Assembly (NCBI RefSeq): GCF_038784515.1
Contig: NZ_CP152376.1
Location: 4,836,001 to 4,900,000, forward strand
Origin: Rhodoferax sp. GW822-FHT02A01
GTDB lineage: Bacteria > Pseudomonadota > Gammaproteobacteria > Burkholderiales > Burkholderiaceae_C
Length of the DNA stretch: 64,000 bases
Direction: 5' to 3'
Positions 26,055-33,699 of this stretch are shown one piece after another. The translations under genes were made by a program, and so were the position numbers. Numbering within the stretch: position 1 is the first letter of the stretch; each line of letters opens with the position of its first letter. The notes under the pieces were generated by a model. It made no database searches and was not told the DNA's origin. It saw nothing but the letters and a program-made list of their open reading frames with translations.

Positions 26055-27332
26055 ATGGCAGTGACAGAGCGCGCCGGCGAACGGTATTCCATCTGGTCGC
26101 TGCTCAAGCATGCGATGGGTGGGCACAAGAGCTGGGAGCGCGCCTGGCGCGATCCCGAGCCCAAGAAGAGCTACGACGTCATCATCGTGGGCGGCGGCGG
26201 CCACGGCCTGGCCACCGCCTACTATTTGGCCAAGAACCACGGCATCAAGAACATCGCCGTGCTGGAAAAGGGCTACATCGGCAGCGGCAATGCGGGGCGC
26301 AACACAACCATCGTGCGCTCCAACTACATGATGCAGGAGAACACGCCGTTCTACGAACACAGCATGAGCCTGTGGCGTGGCATGTCCGAGGATCTCAACT
26401 ACAACGTGATGTTCTCGCCGCGCGGCTACCTGTTTGCCGCCTGCTCCCAGGCCTCGCTGGACAGTCTGGTGCGCCGCGCCAACACCATGCGCCTGAACGG
26501 CATCCGCGCCGAAATCCTCACCCGTGAAGAGATGATCAAGGAAGCGGGCTACCTGGACTACTCTGACCACGCCCGCTTTCCCATCTACGGCGGCATGCTG
26601 CAGCCCGACGCTGGCACCGCCCGCCACGACGCCGTGGTCTGGGGCTATGCCCGCGCTGCCGACCAGCTGGGTGTGGACATCATCCAGAACTGCGAAGTGC
26701 AGGACTACATCTGGGACAAAGAGCGCATCGTAGGCGTCAAGACCAACCGCGGCGACATCAAGGCCGGCAAGGTCGGCATTGCCGTGGCGGGCCACACCTC
26801 GGTGCTGGCGCAAAAGGCTGGATTGCAACTGCCTATTGAGAGCCATGTGCTGCAGGCCTTTGTGAGCGAATCCATCAAACCCGTGGTCAACCACGTGGTG
26901 GTGTGGAGCGCCACCTACTTCTACGTCTCGCAGTCGGATAAGGGCGGCCTGGTGTTTGGCGGCCACATCGACCGCTACAACTCCTACGCCCAGCGCGGCA
27001 ACCTCGCCAACTGGGGCGAGACCATGCAGGGCCTGGCCAGTCTGGTGCCGTTTGCAGCGCGCCTGCGGCTGCTGCGCAGCTGGGGCGGCATCATGGACAT
27101 GACGCCCGACGGCAGCCCCATCATCACGACTACTCCGGTGCCGGGGCTGTACCTCAATGGTGGGTGGTGCTATGGCGGGTTCAAGGCTACACCTGCTTCT
27201 GGGTGGTGCTTTGCGCACACGATTGCCAATGACTCGCCGCATGAGTACAACGCGGGGTTCACGATGGATCGGTTTGCCAAAGGGCGGTATATCGATGAGG
27301 CTGGGTATGGGCCTTACAACCATTTGCAGTGA
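26055..27332 (+). CDS. soxB: Sarcosine oxidase beta subunit
   Basis: A 425-residue DAO-family flavoprotein subunit. It has the FAD motif VIIVGGGGHGLATAYYLA (~42-59) and the SoxB-typical GNAGRNTTIVRSNYM, MLQPDAGTARHD and the C-terminal GWCYGGFKATPASGW. In heterotetrameric sarcosine oxidase the beta subunit oxidises sarcosine to glycine, with covalent FMN and FAD at different sites. The start ATG 26055 lies 3 bases after the DMGDH-like stop. The remaining subunits (soxD, A, G) follow after a 544-bp gap holding a repeat element, which is unusual because soxBDAG is normally contiguous. Confidence 0.93.
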   Translation: MAVTERAGERYSIWSLLKHAMGGHKSWERAWRDPEPKKSYDVIIVGGGGHGLATAYYLAKNHGIKNIAVLEKGYIGSGNAGRNTTIVRSNYMMQENTPFYEHSMSLWRGMSEDLNYNVMFSPRGYLFAACSQASLDSLVRRANTMRLNGIRAEILTREEMIKEAGYLDYSDHARFPIYGGMLQPDAGTARHDAVVWGYARAADQLGVDIIQNCEVQDYIWDKERIVGVKTNRGDIKAGKVGIAVAGHTSVLAQKAGLQLPIESHVLQAFVSESIKPVVNHVVVWSATYFYVSQSDKGGLVFGGHIDRYNSYAQRGNLANWGETMQGLASLVPFAARLRLLRSWGGIMDMTPDGSPIITTTPVPGLYLNGGWCYGGFKATPASGWCFAHTIANDSPHEYNAGFTMDRFAKGRYIDEAGYGPYNHLQ

Positions 27333-27381
27333 TGGCTCTGGTTTTGAATTCGATGCTTTTGTTGTCCCCCCTTCCCCCCCG

Positions 27382-27409
27382 CCCCTTCACCCCCGCCGGG
27401 GTGAAGGGG
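27382..27409. repeat. Perfect 12-bp hairpin beside poly-C tracts, downstream of soxB
   Basis: CCCCTTCACCCC (27382-27393) pairs exactly with GGGGTGAAGGGG (27398-27409) around a CGCC loop. It is preceded by runs of C (27366-27380). No T run follows, so it is not a classical terminator. It may slow or stop transcription after soxB, or mark an intergenic repeat type. Stretch 27410-27541 shows no gene. Confidence 0.6.
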
Positions 27410-27541
27410 AGCCTGGACAACCGATTTGGCCTCTGCGCGCCGAATGCGGAATTACGCCAGAGAGGCCGCGGTACGTTTGTTGTCACCACCGTTGGTCAAC
27501 GTAACAGTCGTAGCCAATGGCTAGGCCGTTCGCGCTCCAAC

Positions 27542-27837
27542 GCCCCAAGCGCGAGCGCAGCGAGGCGCGACACCACCCAACACGCGTGCAAGGTGAGCGC
27601 AGCGAACGAGCACGCGGATGTTCCGCACCCAGCGCCATTGGAACGTGCTGAGCAGCGCAGCGATGGGCGGATCAGGGCGGGTGCATGTTTGAGCGTAGCG
27701 AGTTTGCGACCGACCCCGCCCAGCGCGAGCAGCGCAAGGTACCCCGCAGGGGCACGTTACACGGCTCGCCTTTCTTTTGCTTACTTTTCTTTGGCGAAGC
27801 AAAGAAAAGTGAGTCGGCCGCCGGGCCGAAACCCGGC
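27542..27837 (+). repeat. Intergenic repeat element, copy 1 (296 bp), between soxB and soxD
   Basis: This 296-bp stretch is about 93% identical (20 differences counted by eye) to 36808-37103, in the same orientation and of the same length. It contains short GAGCG/CGAGC-type mini-palindromes, a 14-bp hairpin at 27780-27813 (CTTACTTTTCTTTG / CAAAGAAAAGTGAG, loop GCGAAG) and a terminal GCCGGG...CCCGGC hairpin. Several short frames cross it in many directions, none with a credible protein. It ends 39 bases before soxD. Similar intergenic repeats are common in Comamonadaceae genomes (from memory); the function is not known. Confidence 0.85.
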
Positions 27838-27876
27838 CTGCCCCGCCAGCAACAAAGCCATCGAAAGAAGCAAGCA

Positions 27877-28200
27877 ATGCTAAGAATCCACTGCCCCTAC
27901 TGCGGCGTACGCGACCACGAAGAGTTCAGCTACTTTGGCGATGCCACCAAGACCTACCCCGGCCTGGAAGCCGAAAACCACGACGGCTGGGTCGACGCGG
28001 TCTACACCCGCAACAACCCCAAAGGCGAACACTATGAATTCTGGCAACACACCCTGGCCTGCCGCCGCTGGCTGGTGGTGAAGCGCAACACCATCACACA
28101 CGACATCCTCGCCGTGATGCCCGCACGCGAGCGCCCCTTGGGCGCTACCCAGCCCGCGCCATGCACCAGCCCGGCAGCAACGCAAGGAGCCAAGGCATGA
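27877..28200 (+). CDS. soxD: Sarcosine oxidase delta subunit
   Basis: A 107-residue zinc-binding delta subunit of heterotetrameric sarcosine oxidase. The N-terminal MLRIHCPYCGVRDHEEF has the CPYCG motif, and HTLACRRWLVVKRNT holds the third cysteine; H59 in the GEHYEFWQH region is a possible fourth ligand. The delta subunit bridges the larger subunits. The start ATG 27877 is the family start. The stop TGA overlaps the soxA ATG (ATGA at 28197-28200), indicating coupled translation. Confidence 0.92.
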   Translation: MLRIHCPYCGVRDHEEFSYFGDATKTYPGLEAENHDGWVDAVYTRNNPKGEHYEFWQHTLACRRWLVVKRNTITHDILAVMPARERPLGATQPAPCTSPAATQGAKA

Positions 28201-31200
28201 GCAACCCGGCAACATCCGCTGGCGCATTCCGCACCGCACAGGGCGGTCGCGTGGACCGCAACAAGCCGGTGCAGTTCAGCCTGGACGGCCAGACATTCAC
28301 CGGCCTGGCCGGTGACACCGTGGCCGCCACCCTGCTGGCCCATGGCAAACACCTGGTGGCGCGCAGCTTCAAGTACCATCGCCCGCGCGGCATCCTGGCC
28401 GCAGGCGTGGAAGAACCCAATGCCCTGCTGACTGTGGGCAATGGTGCGACGACCGAGCCCAACATCGCTGCCACCGTGATCGAGTCGCACAACGGCCTGG
28501 TGACCCGCACCCAAAACGCCTGGCCCTCGGTCGACTTCGACCTGATGGCCATCAACAACACGCTCTCCAGCATCTTCGTGGCGGGTTTCTATTACAAGAC
28601 CTTCATGCCCTCGCTCAAGGGCTGGATGTTCTTCGAACACTTCATCCGCAAGGCCGCCGGTCTGGGCAAGGCCACCGAGCTGCCAGACCCGGACCGCTAC
28701 GACTGGCACCACGGATTCCCCGATGTGCTGGTGATCGGTTCCGGCCCGGCGGGCTTGTCTGCTGCATTGGGTGCAGCCCGTGCAGGTCTGGACGTCACCC
28801 TGGTGGAGCAGGACTTTGCCTTTGGCGGCTCCCTGCTCAACAACGCCGTGGACAGCGCAGATGCCCAGTGGCTGAAAAAGACACTGGCCGAGCTGCAATC
28901 CTCGGGCCGTGTGACGCTGCTCAACCGCGCCAGCGCCTTTGGTGTTTTTGACGGCAACACGGTAGGTGTGCTGGAGCGCAGCGCACCGGGCGTTGCCGAT
29001 GCGGCCCATGGTGTGCCACGCCAACGGCTGCACATTCTGCGCAGCAAGAGCGTGATCATGGCCTGCGGCGCGCTGGAGCGTCCCCTGCTGTTTGCGGGCA
29101 ATGACCGCCCCGGCGTGATGCTCAGCAGCGCCGTCGGTACCTACGTCAACCGCTACGGCGTGCTGGCTGGCAAGCAGGCGCTTTTCAGCACCAACAACGA
29201 CGCAGCCTACGCCGATGCCATTGCCCTGGCCAAGGCGGGTGCCAAGGTCTGCCTGGCCGATCTGCGCAAGCAGGCCAACCAGGCCCTGTTCAAGACCGCC
29301 GAAGCGGCCGGTGTGGAAGTGCTGCTGGGCACTGCCGTGGTGGGCGCAAGGGGTGCTGCCCGCGTGAACCAGTGCGAATTGGCCTCGTACGACATTGCGT
29401 CCGGGACCGTAGGCGGACACCAGGGACAACGCAGCGTGGACCTGCTGGCCATGTCTGGAGGCTGGACACCCAGCGTGCACCTCAGTTCGCACCGCGGTGT
29501 GAAGCCCGTGTACAGGCCCGAGCTCAGCATGTTCCTGCCCGGAGGCTTCGAGCGTGCCCAGTTTGGCGCGGGCAGCATGGTGGGAACCCAGACCCTGACC
29601 GCCGCCATCCAGAGCGGCTGGGAAGCCGCAAAAGAGGCGGTGCAGGTGTGCGGCGCCAGCATCCTGGGTGATGCACCGCAAGCCCCCGATTCGCGTGACG
29701 CCTACATGGCCTTTACCGGCATAGGCCCCATCGTGGTGGCCAAGCCGGTGGACAAGACCTTTGTCGACTTCCAGAGCGACGTGGCCACCAGTGACGTGGA
29801 TCTGGCGCACCAGGAAGGCTACCAGTCGGTGGAACATCTCAAGCGCTACACCACGCAGGGTATGGGCACCGACCAGGGCAAGACCTCCAACCTCAATGCG
29901 CTGTCCATCATGGCCGCCAAGCGCGGCATGGAAGTGGCACAGGTCGGCACCACCACCTTCCGCCCGCCCTACACGCCCGCCACCATCGGTGCGCTGGCCG
30001 GGCGCGGCGTGCGCTCGCACCTGGCACCGGTGCGCCGCACCGCCATGCACGACTGGCATCTGGAAAACGGCGGCCAGATGATGGAGGCCGGTTACTGGAT
30101 GCGCCCGCTCTGGTACAACACCCACGGCGCAAATCTCTCTGCCGCCTACAAGGCGGAGATGGACATCGTGCGCGAGCAAGTCGGCATGGCCGACGTGTCC
30201 ACCCTGGGCAAGATCGACGTGCAGGGCCCTGACGCGGCCGAGTTCCTCAACCGCGTCTACGTCAACGGCTTTGCCAAGCTGGGCGTGGGCAAGGCGCGCT
30301 ACGGCTTCATGCTGCGCGAGGATGGCATCGTGATGGATGACGGCACCACCAGCCGCATCAGCGAGACCGAATTCTTCATGACCACCACCACCGCCCAGGC
30401 CGCTCGGGTGATGAGCCATCTGGAATTCCTGCTGCAGGTGGTGTGGCCGGATCTGCGGGTCACCGTGGCTTCGGTGTCCGACCAATGGGCCGCCATGAGT
30501 GTGGCCGGTCCCAAGGTGCGTGACGTGATGCGCGCGGCTTTCCCCGGCCTGGACTTCAGCAACGAAGCATTCCCCTTCATGGGCGTGCTGGACGCCACGC
30601 TCGAAGGCGCCCTGGCAGGTGTGAAGGTGCGCATCATCCGCCTGACCTTCTCGGGCGAAATGGCCTACGAGGTCTACACCCCCACACACCATGGCCGCGC
30701 CATCTGGGACCATCTGATGCAGGCCGGCAAACCCTGGAACCTGGGCAGCTACGGCCTGGAAGCACTGGGCTCCCTGCGCATCGAGAAAGGCCATGTGGTC
30801 GGCTCCGAGATGGATGGCCGCACCACCCTGGACGACATGGGCGCCGGCAAGATGGCCAGCCAGCTCAAACCCTTCTGGGGCGATGCACTGCGCCGCAGCG
30901 AGAACCTGACGCGCAAGGACCGCGCGGCACTGGTCGGCTTGGAGGCCCTGGACGCCAATGAGCCGCCCAACAACGGCGCCATCCTCTTCTTTGCCGACGA
31001 CGAAATCAAGGGCCATGGACGCGGCCACATCACCAGCACCACCTACAGCAAGCACGTGGGCAAGCCCATTGCGCTGGGCCTGCTGCAAGGTGGCACCAGC
31101 CACGTCGGACAGATCGTGGTGGCGGCATCGCCCGTACATGGCAGACAATACAAGCTCAAGGTGGTGGAACCCTGCTTCCTTGACCCCGAAGGGAACCGTT

Positions 31201-31211
31201 ACCGTGGTTGA
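28197..31211 (+). CDS. soxA: Sarcosine oxidase alpha subunit
   Basis: A 1004-residue subunit. An N-terminal 2Fe-2S-like fold (GQTFTGLAGDTVAATLLAHG) without its cysteines is followed by a pyridine-nucleotide-disulfide oxidoreductase region with VLVIGSGPAGLSAALGAARA at ~180-200. Residues from ~620 are a GcvT/aminomethyltransferase domain (GMADVSTLGKIDVQGPDAAEF; GEMAYEVYTP) that binds tetrahydrofolate and captures the methyl group as methylene-THF. Start ATG 28197 overlaps the soxD stop; an upstream frame to 28161 lies inside soxD. The stop lies 8 bases inside soxG. The cluster makes this the terminal step of the methylated-amine pathway, yielding glycine. Confidence 0.93.
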   Translation: MSNPATSAGAFRTAQGGRVDRNKPVQFSLDGQTFTGLAGDTVAATLLAHGKHLVARSFKYHRPRGILAAGVEEPNALLTVGNGATTEPNIAATVIESHNGLVTRTQNAWPSVDFDLMAINNTLSSIFVAGFYYKTFMPSLKGWMFFEHFIRKAAGLGKATELPDPDRYDWHHGFPDVLVIGSGPAGLSAALGAARAGLDVTLVEQDFAFGGSLLNNAVDSADAQWLKKTLAELQSSGRVTLLNRASAFGVFDGNTVGVLERSAPGVADAAHGVPRQRLHILRSKSVIMACGALERPLLFAGNDRPGVMLSSAVGTYVNRYGVLAGKQALFSTNNDAAYADAIALAKAGAKVCLADLRKQANQALFKTAEAAGVEVLLGTAVVGARGAARVNQCELASYDIASGTVGGHQGQRSVDLLAMSGGWTPSVHLSSHRGVKPVYRPELSMFLPGGFERAQFGAGSMVGTQTLTAAIQSGWEAAKEAVQVCGASILGDAPQAPDSRDAYMAFTGIGPIVVAKPVDKTFVDFQSDVATSDVDLAHQEGYQSVEHLKRYTTQGMGTDQGKTSNLNALSIMAAKRGMEVAQVGTTTFRPPYTPATIGALAGRGVRSHLAPVRRTAMHDWHLENGGQMMEAGYWMRPLWYNTHGANLSAAYKAEMDIVREQVGMADVSTLGKIDVQGPDAAEFLNRVYVNGFAKLGVGKARYGFMLREDGIVMDDGTTSRISETEFFMTTTTAQAARVMSHLEFLLQVVWPDLRVTVASVSDQWAAMSVAGPKVRDVMRAAFPGLDFSNEAFPFMGVLDATLEGALAGVKVRIIRLTFSGEMAYEVYTPTHHGRAIWDHLMQAGKPWNLGSYGLEALGSLRIEKGHVVGSEMDGRTTLDDMGAGKMASQLKPFWGDALRRSENLTRKDRAALVGLEALDANEPPNNGAILFFADDEIKGHGRGHITSTTYSKHVGKPIALGLLQGGTSHVGQIVVAASPVHGRQYKLKVVEPCFLDPEGNRYRG

Positions 31212-31818
31212 GTCATCCCCATCTCCAGCAACCCTGCGCAGCCCGTTTACCGGCCATGCCGCTGGCAAGCGGCCCAATACCTTAGGCCAGACCGGTGTGC
31301 AGCTGACCGCCAGCACCTTGCCCAGCGTGACCCTGATCAGCACCTGGATCACTGGTGTGGACGCCCTGCAGCAGGCATTGACGCAAGTCTTCGGCAGCCA
31401 TATCCCCGAGCAGACCGGCAAGACCGCGCAAACCGAACTGGGCTTGTTGATGCGCACCGGCCCGGAAGAATTCCTGCTCATCGGTGACGATTACACCGAT
31501 CGAACCGCCCTGCTGCGCACGTCCATTGCGGCGGATGTGGGCTCGGTCACCGACCTGAGCCAGGCGCGCTGCCGCATCCGCATCGAAGGTGCCCAGTGCC
31601 GCACCACCTTGAACAAACTCTTTGCGCTGGACCTGCGCGAGACCGCGTTCCCGGTCGGCGACGTGGCAATGACTGGCACCCACCACGTGCCCTGCACCTT
31701 GCATCGAGTGACCTCTGACGTTTTCGACATCTATGTGTTCAGCACCTATGCCTACGACCAGTTGGGTACGGTTTTGGACGCTGCCTTGGAATATGGAGTA
31801 GCCTTGCAGTTCTCATAA
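31204..31818 (+). CDS. soxG: Sarcosine oxidase gamma subunit
   Basis: A 204-residue gamma subunit, starting at GTG 31204 and overlapping the end of soxA by 8 bases. The region RTGPEEFLLIGD and the C-terminal TDLSQARCRIRIEGAQCRTTL and VFSTYAYDQLGTVLDAALEYG resemble SoxG proteins and the related GcvT-like folate-binding fold. It completes the four-subunit sarcosine oxidase. No purU or folD formyl-THF gene, often next in such operons, follows; the next gene is a binding protein 18 bases downstream. Confidence 0.88.
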   Translation: MVESSPSPATLRSPFTGHAAGKRPNTLGQTGVQLTASTLPSVTLISTWITGVDALQQALTQVFGSHIPEQTGKTAQTELGLLMRTGPEEFLLIGDDYTDRTALLRTSIAADVGSVTDLSQARCRIRIEGAQCRTTLNKLFALDLRETAFPVGDVAMTGTHHVPCTLHRVTSDVFDIYVFSTYAYDQLGTVLDAALEYGVALQFS

Positions 31819-31836
31819 AAGGGGAATTGCTGGAAC

Positions 31837-32652
31837 ATGGTCCGTTGGAACTTCTGCAGTTGGGTCTGCGGGCTGTTGTTGCACGTTGTTTGCTGTCTGC
31901 CCGCAAGCGCTTCCGAGTCCTTGACGTGCACGAAAACCGTGCGCTGGAATGCCGACAGCCCCTATTCCTACCTGGGCAAGGACGGCGAAGTTCAGGGCAT
32001 TTATGCGGATCTGATGCGCGAGACCTTGCGCAGAATGAACTGCAAGGCCGTCTTTGTGGAAATGCCCTGGGCCAGAGCGCTTTTTGAACTGGAGGGCGGC
32101 AAGCTGGACGTTCTGCCCGGCGCCTTCAAGACCGAAGAGCGCGAACGCTTCGCCTTGTTTTCCCGGCCGGTGAACCGATCACCCAACGTACTGTTCGTTG
32201 GCGTGGCGGCGGCGCGCTCCTTCCGTCTGAAACAGCTGGCGGACATCCTTGGTACGGATTTCCGGCTCGGCGTCCAGATCAAGGTGTCCTATGGCGAGGA
32301 ATATGACCGGCTGATTGCCGATCCGCGCTTTCCCAAGCGCACTGAACTGGGCCAACGCTCTCTGGGCTGGCAAATGATAGACAGCAACCGCATAGACGGC
32401 ATGATCGCTGATGAGTCCACGGCACTGATCGAAATCGCCAGCCAAGGACTGGAAAATCGCATCGTCAAGTCGGCGGTTGTCGTATCCGACAAGCCCTCTT
32501 ATATCGCCTTCAGCAAGCAGTCCACCAATGCCGACTTTGTCGCGCGCTTCGATCAGGCCTTTGGAACCATGCTCAAGGATGGCAGCTACAAGAGTACCGT
32601 TGAGCGCTACATCCCGTGCACGGTTTCTGTTGAAAAAATGGGCTGCAAATAA
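31837..32652 (+). CDS. Periplasmic solute-binding protein (SBP_bac_3 type)
   Basis: A 271-residue exported protein. Residues 1-~26 are a Sec signal peptide (SWVCGLLLHVVCCLPASAS). The mature part starts with TVRWNADSPYSYLGKDGEVQGIYADLM, typical of family-3 amino-acid-type binding proteins, which also occur as sensory proteins without a transporter. DLMRETLRRM and DVLPGAFKTEERERF fit the fold. No permease or ATPase gene is adjacent, so it may be an orphan binding protein. ATG 31837 has AAAGGGG upstream. It may be co-transcribed with the sox genes. Confidence 0.85.
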   Translation: MVRWNFCSWVCGLLLHVVCCLPASASESLTCTKTVRWNADSPYSYLGKDGEVQGIYADLMRETLRRMNCKAVFVEMPWARALFELEGGKLDVLPGAFKTEERERFALFSRPVNRSPNVLFVGVAAARSFRLKQLADILGTDFRLGVQIKVSYGEEYDRLIADPRFPKRTELGQRSLGWQMIDSNRIDGMIADESTALIEIASQGLENRIVKSAVVVSDKPSYIAFSKQSTNADFVARFDQAFGTMLKDGSYKSTVERYIPCTVSVEKMGCK

Positions 32653-32764
32653 GTGTGTGCCCTGTTTCCAAATGGCTAAGTTCCAGCTTGTGATTTGCCA
32701 CGCCCGTGGGCGCACCAGCAGCCGAGAGCAATGGCGACAGACATCACCGATCCGCGCGTAAGAC

Positions 32765-33187
32765 TCACGTGCGCAACAACTCTTCTGCCTTGCGACGAAT
32801 CTGGTCGAGCACCTGGCGAACAGTCTCCTGCTCTTCCTCACCGATCCCCTCAACCAGGCAAGATGTTGCTCTCGACACAGTGGATCGCCCCTTCGCCAGC
32901 TCGGTTTCGCCAAGAGCCGTCGGCATGTCGTCGTTGCCGACCAAACCCGTAGCGCGAAGTTGATCAAGTACCCCCTCAACTTCGCCCAATTCAACCTTGA
33001 GAGCGTCAGCGACTGCAAGCCGCCAGTTTCCGTTCGACGGCGTGACACTCGCTTTGCTTAAGGCGTTTAGGCAGACCCACCCCGGATAGGTCTTGATCGC
33101 GGTCGTCGACAGAGTTTTGGTAAGCAGCGCGCGCAAGGCGTTCTCTGCTGGACCGATTACGGAGGGCAGGGGGCGTGAGACTGGCAT
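32765..33187 (-). CDS. MarR-like winged-helix regulator (divergent from a second MarR)
   Basis: A 140-residue protein resembling MarR-type winged-helix regulators. Helix 1 reads AENALRALLTKTL, followed by TYPGWVCLNAL. A DNA-recognition region VADALKVELGEVEGVLDQLRATGLV and a C-terminal dimerisation helix EEQETVRQVLDQIRRKAEELL follow. The start ATG 33185-33187 has a GGAGAAAACG leader. It is divergent from another MarR gene; a double inverted repeat lies in the 67-bp gap. The fit to MarR is by pattern rather than by clear motif, so this is a moderate call. No target enzyme or pump is adjacent. Confidence 0.7.
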   Translation of the reverse strand: MPVSRPLPSVIGPAENALRALLTKTLSTTAIKTYPGWVCLNALSKASVTPSNGNWRLAVADALKVELGEVEGVLDQLRATGLVGNDDMPTALGETELAKGRSTVSRATSCLVEGIGEEEQETVRQVLDQIRRKAEELLRT

Positions 33188-33201
33188 CGTTTTCTCCTAT
33201 G

Positions 33202-33239
33202 ATCTTGGTGTAACCAAGATATATTATTGGTATTACCAA
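33202..33239. promoter_or_regulatory. Double inverted-repeat operator between the two MarR-like genes
   Basis: Two related palindromes sit in the 67-bp divergent gap. Site 1 is ATCTTGGT-GTA-ACCAAGAT (33202-33220, perfect 8-bp arms). Site 2 is TTGGT-ATT-ACCAA (33227-33239). Their centres are 22 bp apart, about two helical turns, and a further ATTGGT half-site lies at 33241-33246. Each should bind a MarR-type dimer and so autoregulate both genes. A matching TTGGTnnnACCAA search genome-wide would identify other targets. Confidence 0.78.
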
Positions 33240-33254
33240 GATTGGTCAACAACA

Positions 33255-33671
33255 ATGTCGCTACATCTCTCTACGCTCCCAACCTGGATTCTGAGTTCCG
33301 CCGCGATGCGATCGCATCAAATCCTGCACAAGCAACTCTCGGTGTCTGGAGTCGATGGCTACGAATATCGCTGCATATCGGCACTGGCAACCGCGGCGCA
33401 ATTGAGTCAAGCCGAGCTAGGAAACGCAGCCGTGCTGGATCCCCGTGACGTTACCCATACCGTGCGGGCACTGGAAGCTCGGGGACTTGTGACGCGGGAA
33501 AAGGATCCCAACCACGGCCGAAAAGTCCTCGTCTCATTGACAGCGGCTGGGCGTAGGACCGCCAATCGACTCGCCCCGGTGATGGCAGAAGTTCAAGACA
33601 AGATATTCGGTCGCTTGAGCCCTGAGGAGCGATCCACATTGCTTGAGCTCCTCGAACGCGTGGGCAACTAG
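33255..33671 (+). CDS. MarR family transcriptional regulator
   Basis: A 138-residue MarR regulator. It has helix 1 RSHQILHKQLS, the DNA-binding helix region SQAELGNAAVLDPRDVTHTVRALEARGLVTREKDPNHGRK (wing DPNHGRKVLVSLTAAG), and a C-terminal dimer helix. The DxRxK-type wing pattern is present as DPNHGRK. ATG 33255 is favoured because it lies right after the operator region and starts MSLHLSTL. It probably represses itself and the divergent gene through 33202-33239. The inducing ligand is unknown. Confidence 0.88.
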   Translation: MSLHLSTLPTWILSSAAMRSHQILHKQLSVSGVDGYEYRCISALATAAQLSQAELGNAAVLDPRDVTHTVRALEARGLVTREKDPNHGRKVLVSLTAAGRRTANRLAPVMAEVQDKIFGRLSPEERSTLLELLERVGN

Positions 33672-33699
33672 CTCACGGGAGACACAACACCGGCAGCGA

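Noticed and set aside
22041..27323. Very long open frame antisense to the mttB-DMGDH-soxB genes
   Set aside because: It is an artefact of high-GC codon bias; the sense genes have clear motifs, starts and spacing, and the antisense product is His/Val/Ala-rich without any domain.
27382..27409. CRISPR-like or phage-like repeat at the poly-C region
   Set aside because: There is one hairpin only, with no spaced repeats, leader or cas gene.
27542..27837. Short open frames across the repeat copies read as small proteins
   Set aside because: Both copies give open frames in several phases with no conservation beyond the DNA repeat, and stem changes preserve base pairing rather than amino acids.
28032..31481. 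Long open frame antisense to soxA and soxG
   Set aside because: Same reason: low-complexity product, no start signal, fully covered by recognised genes on the + strand.
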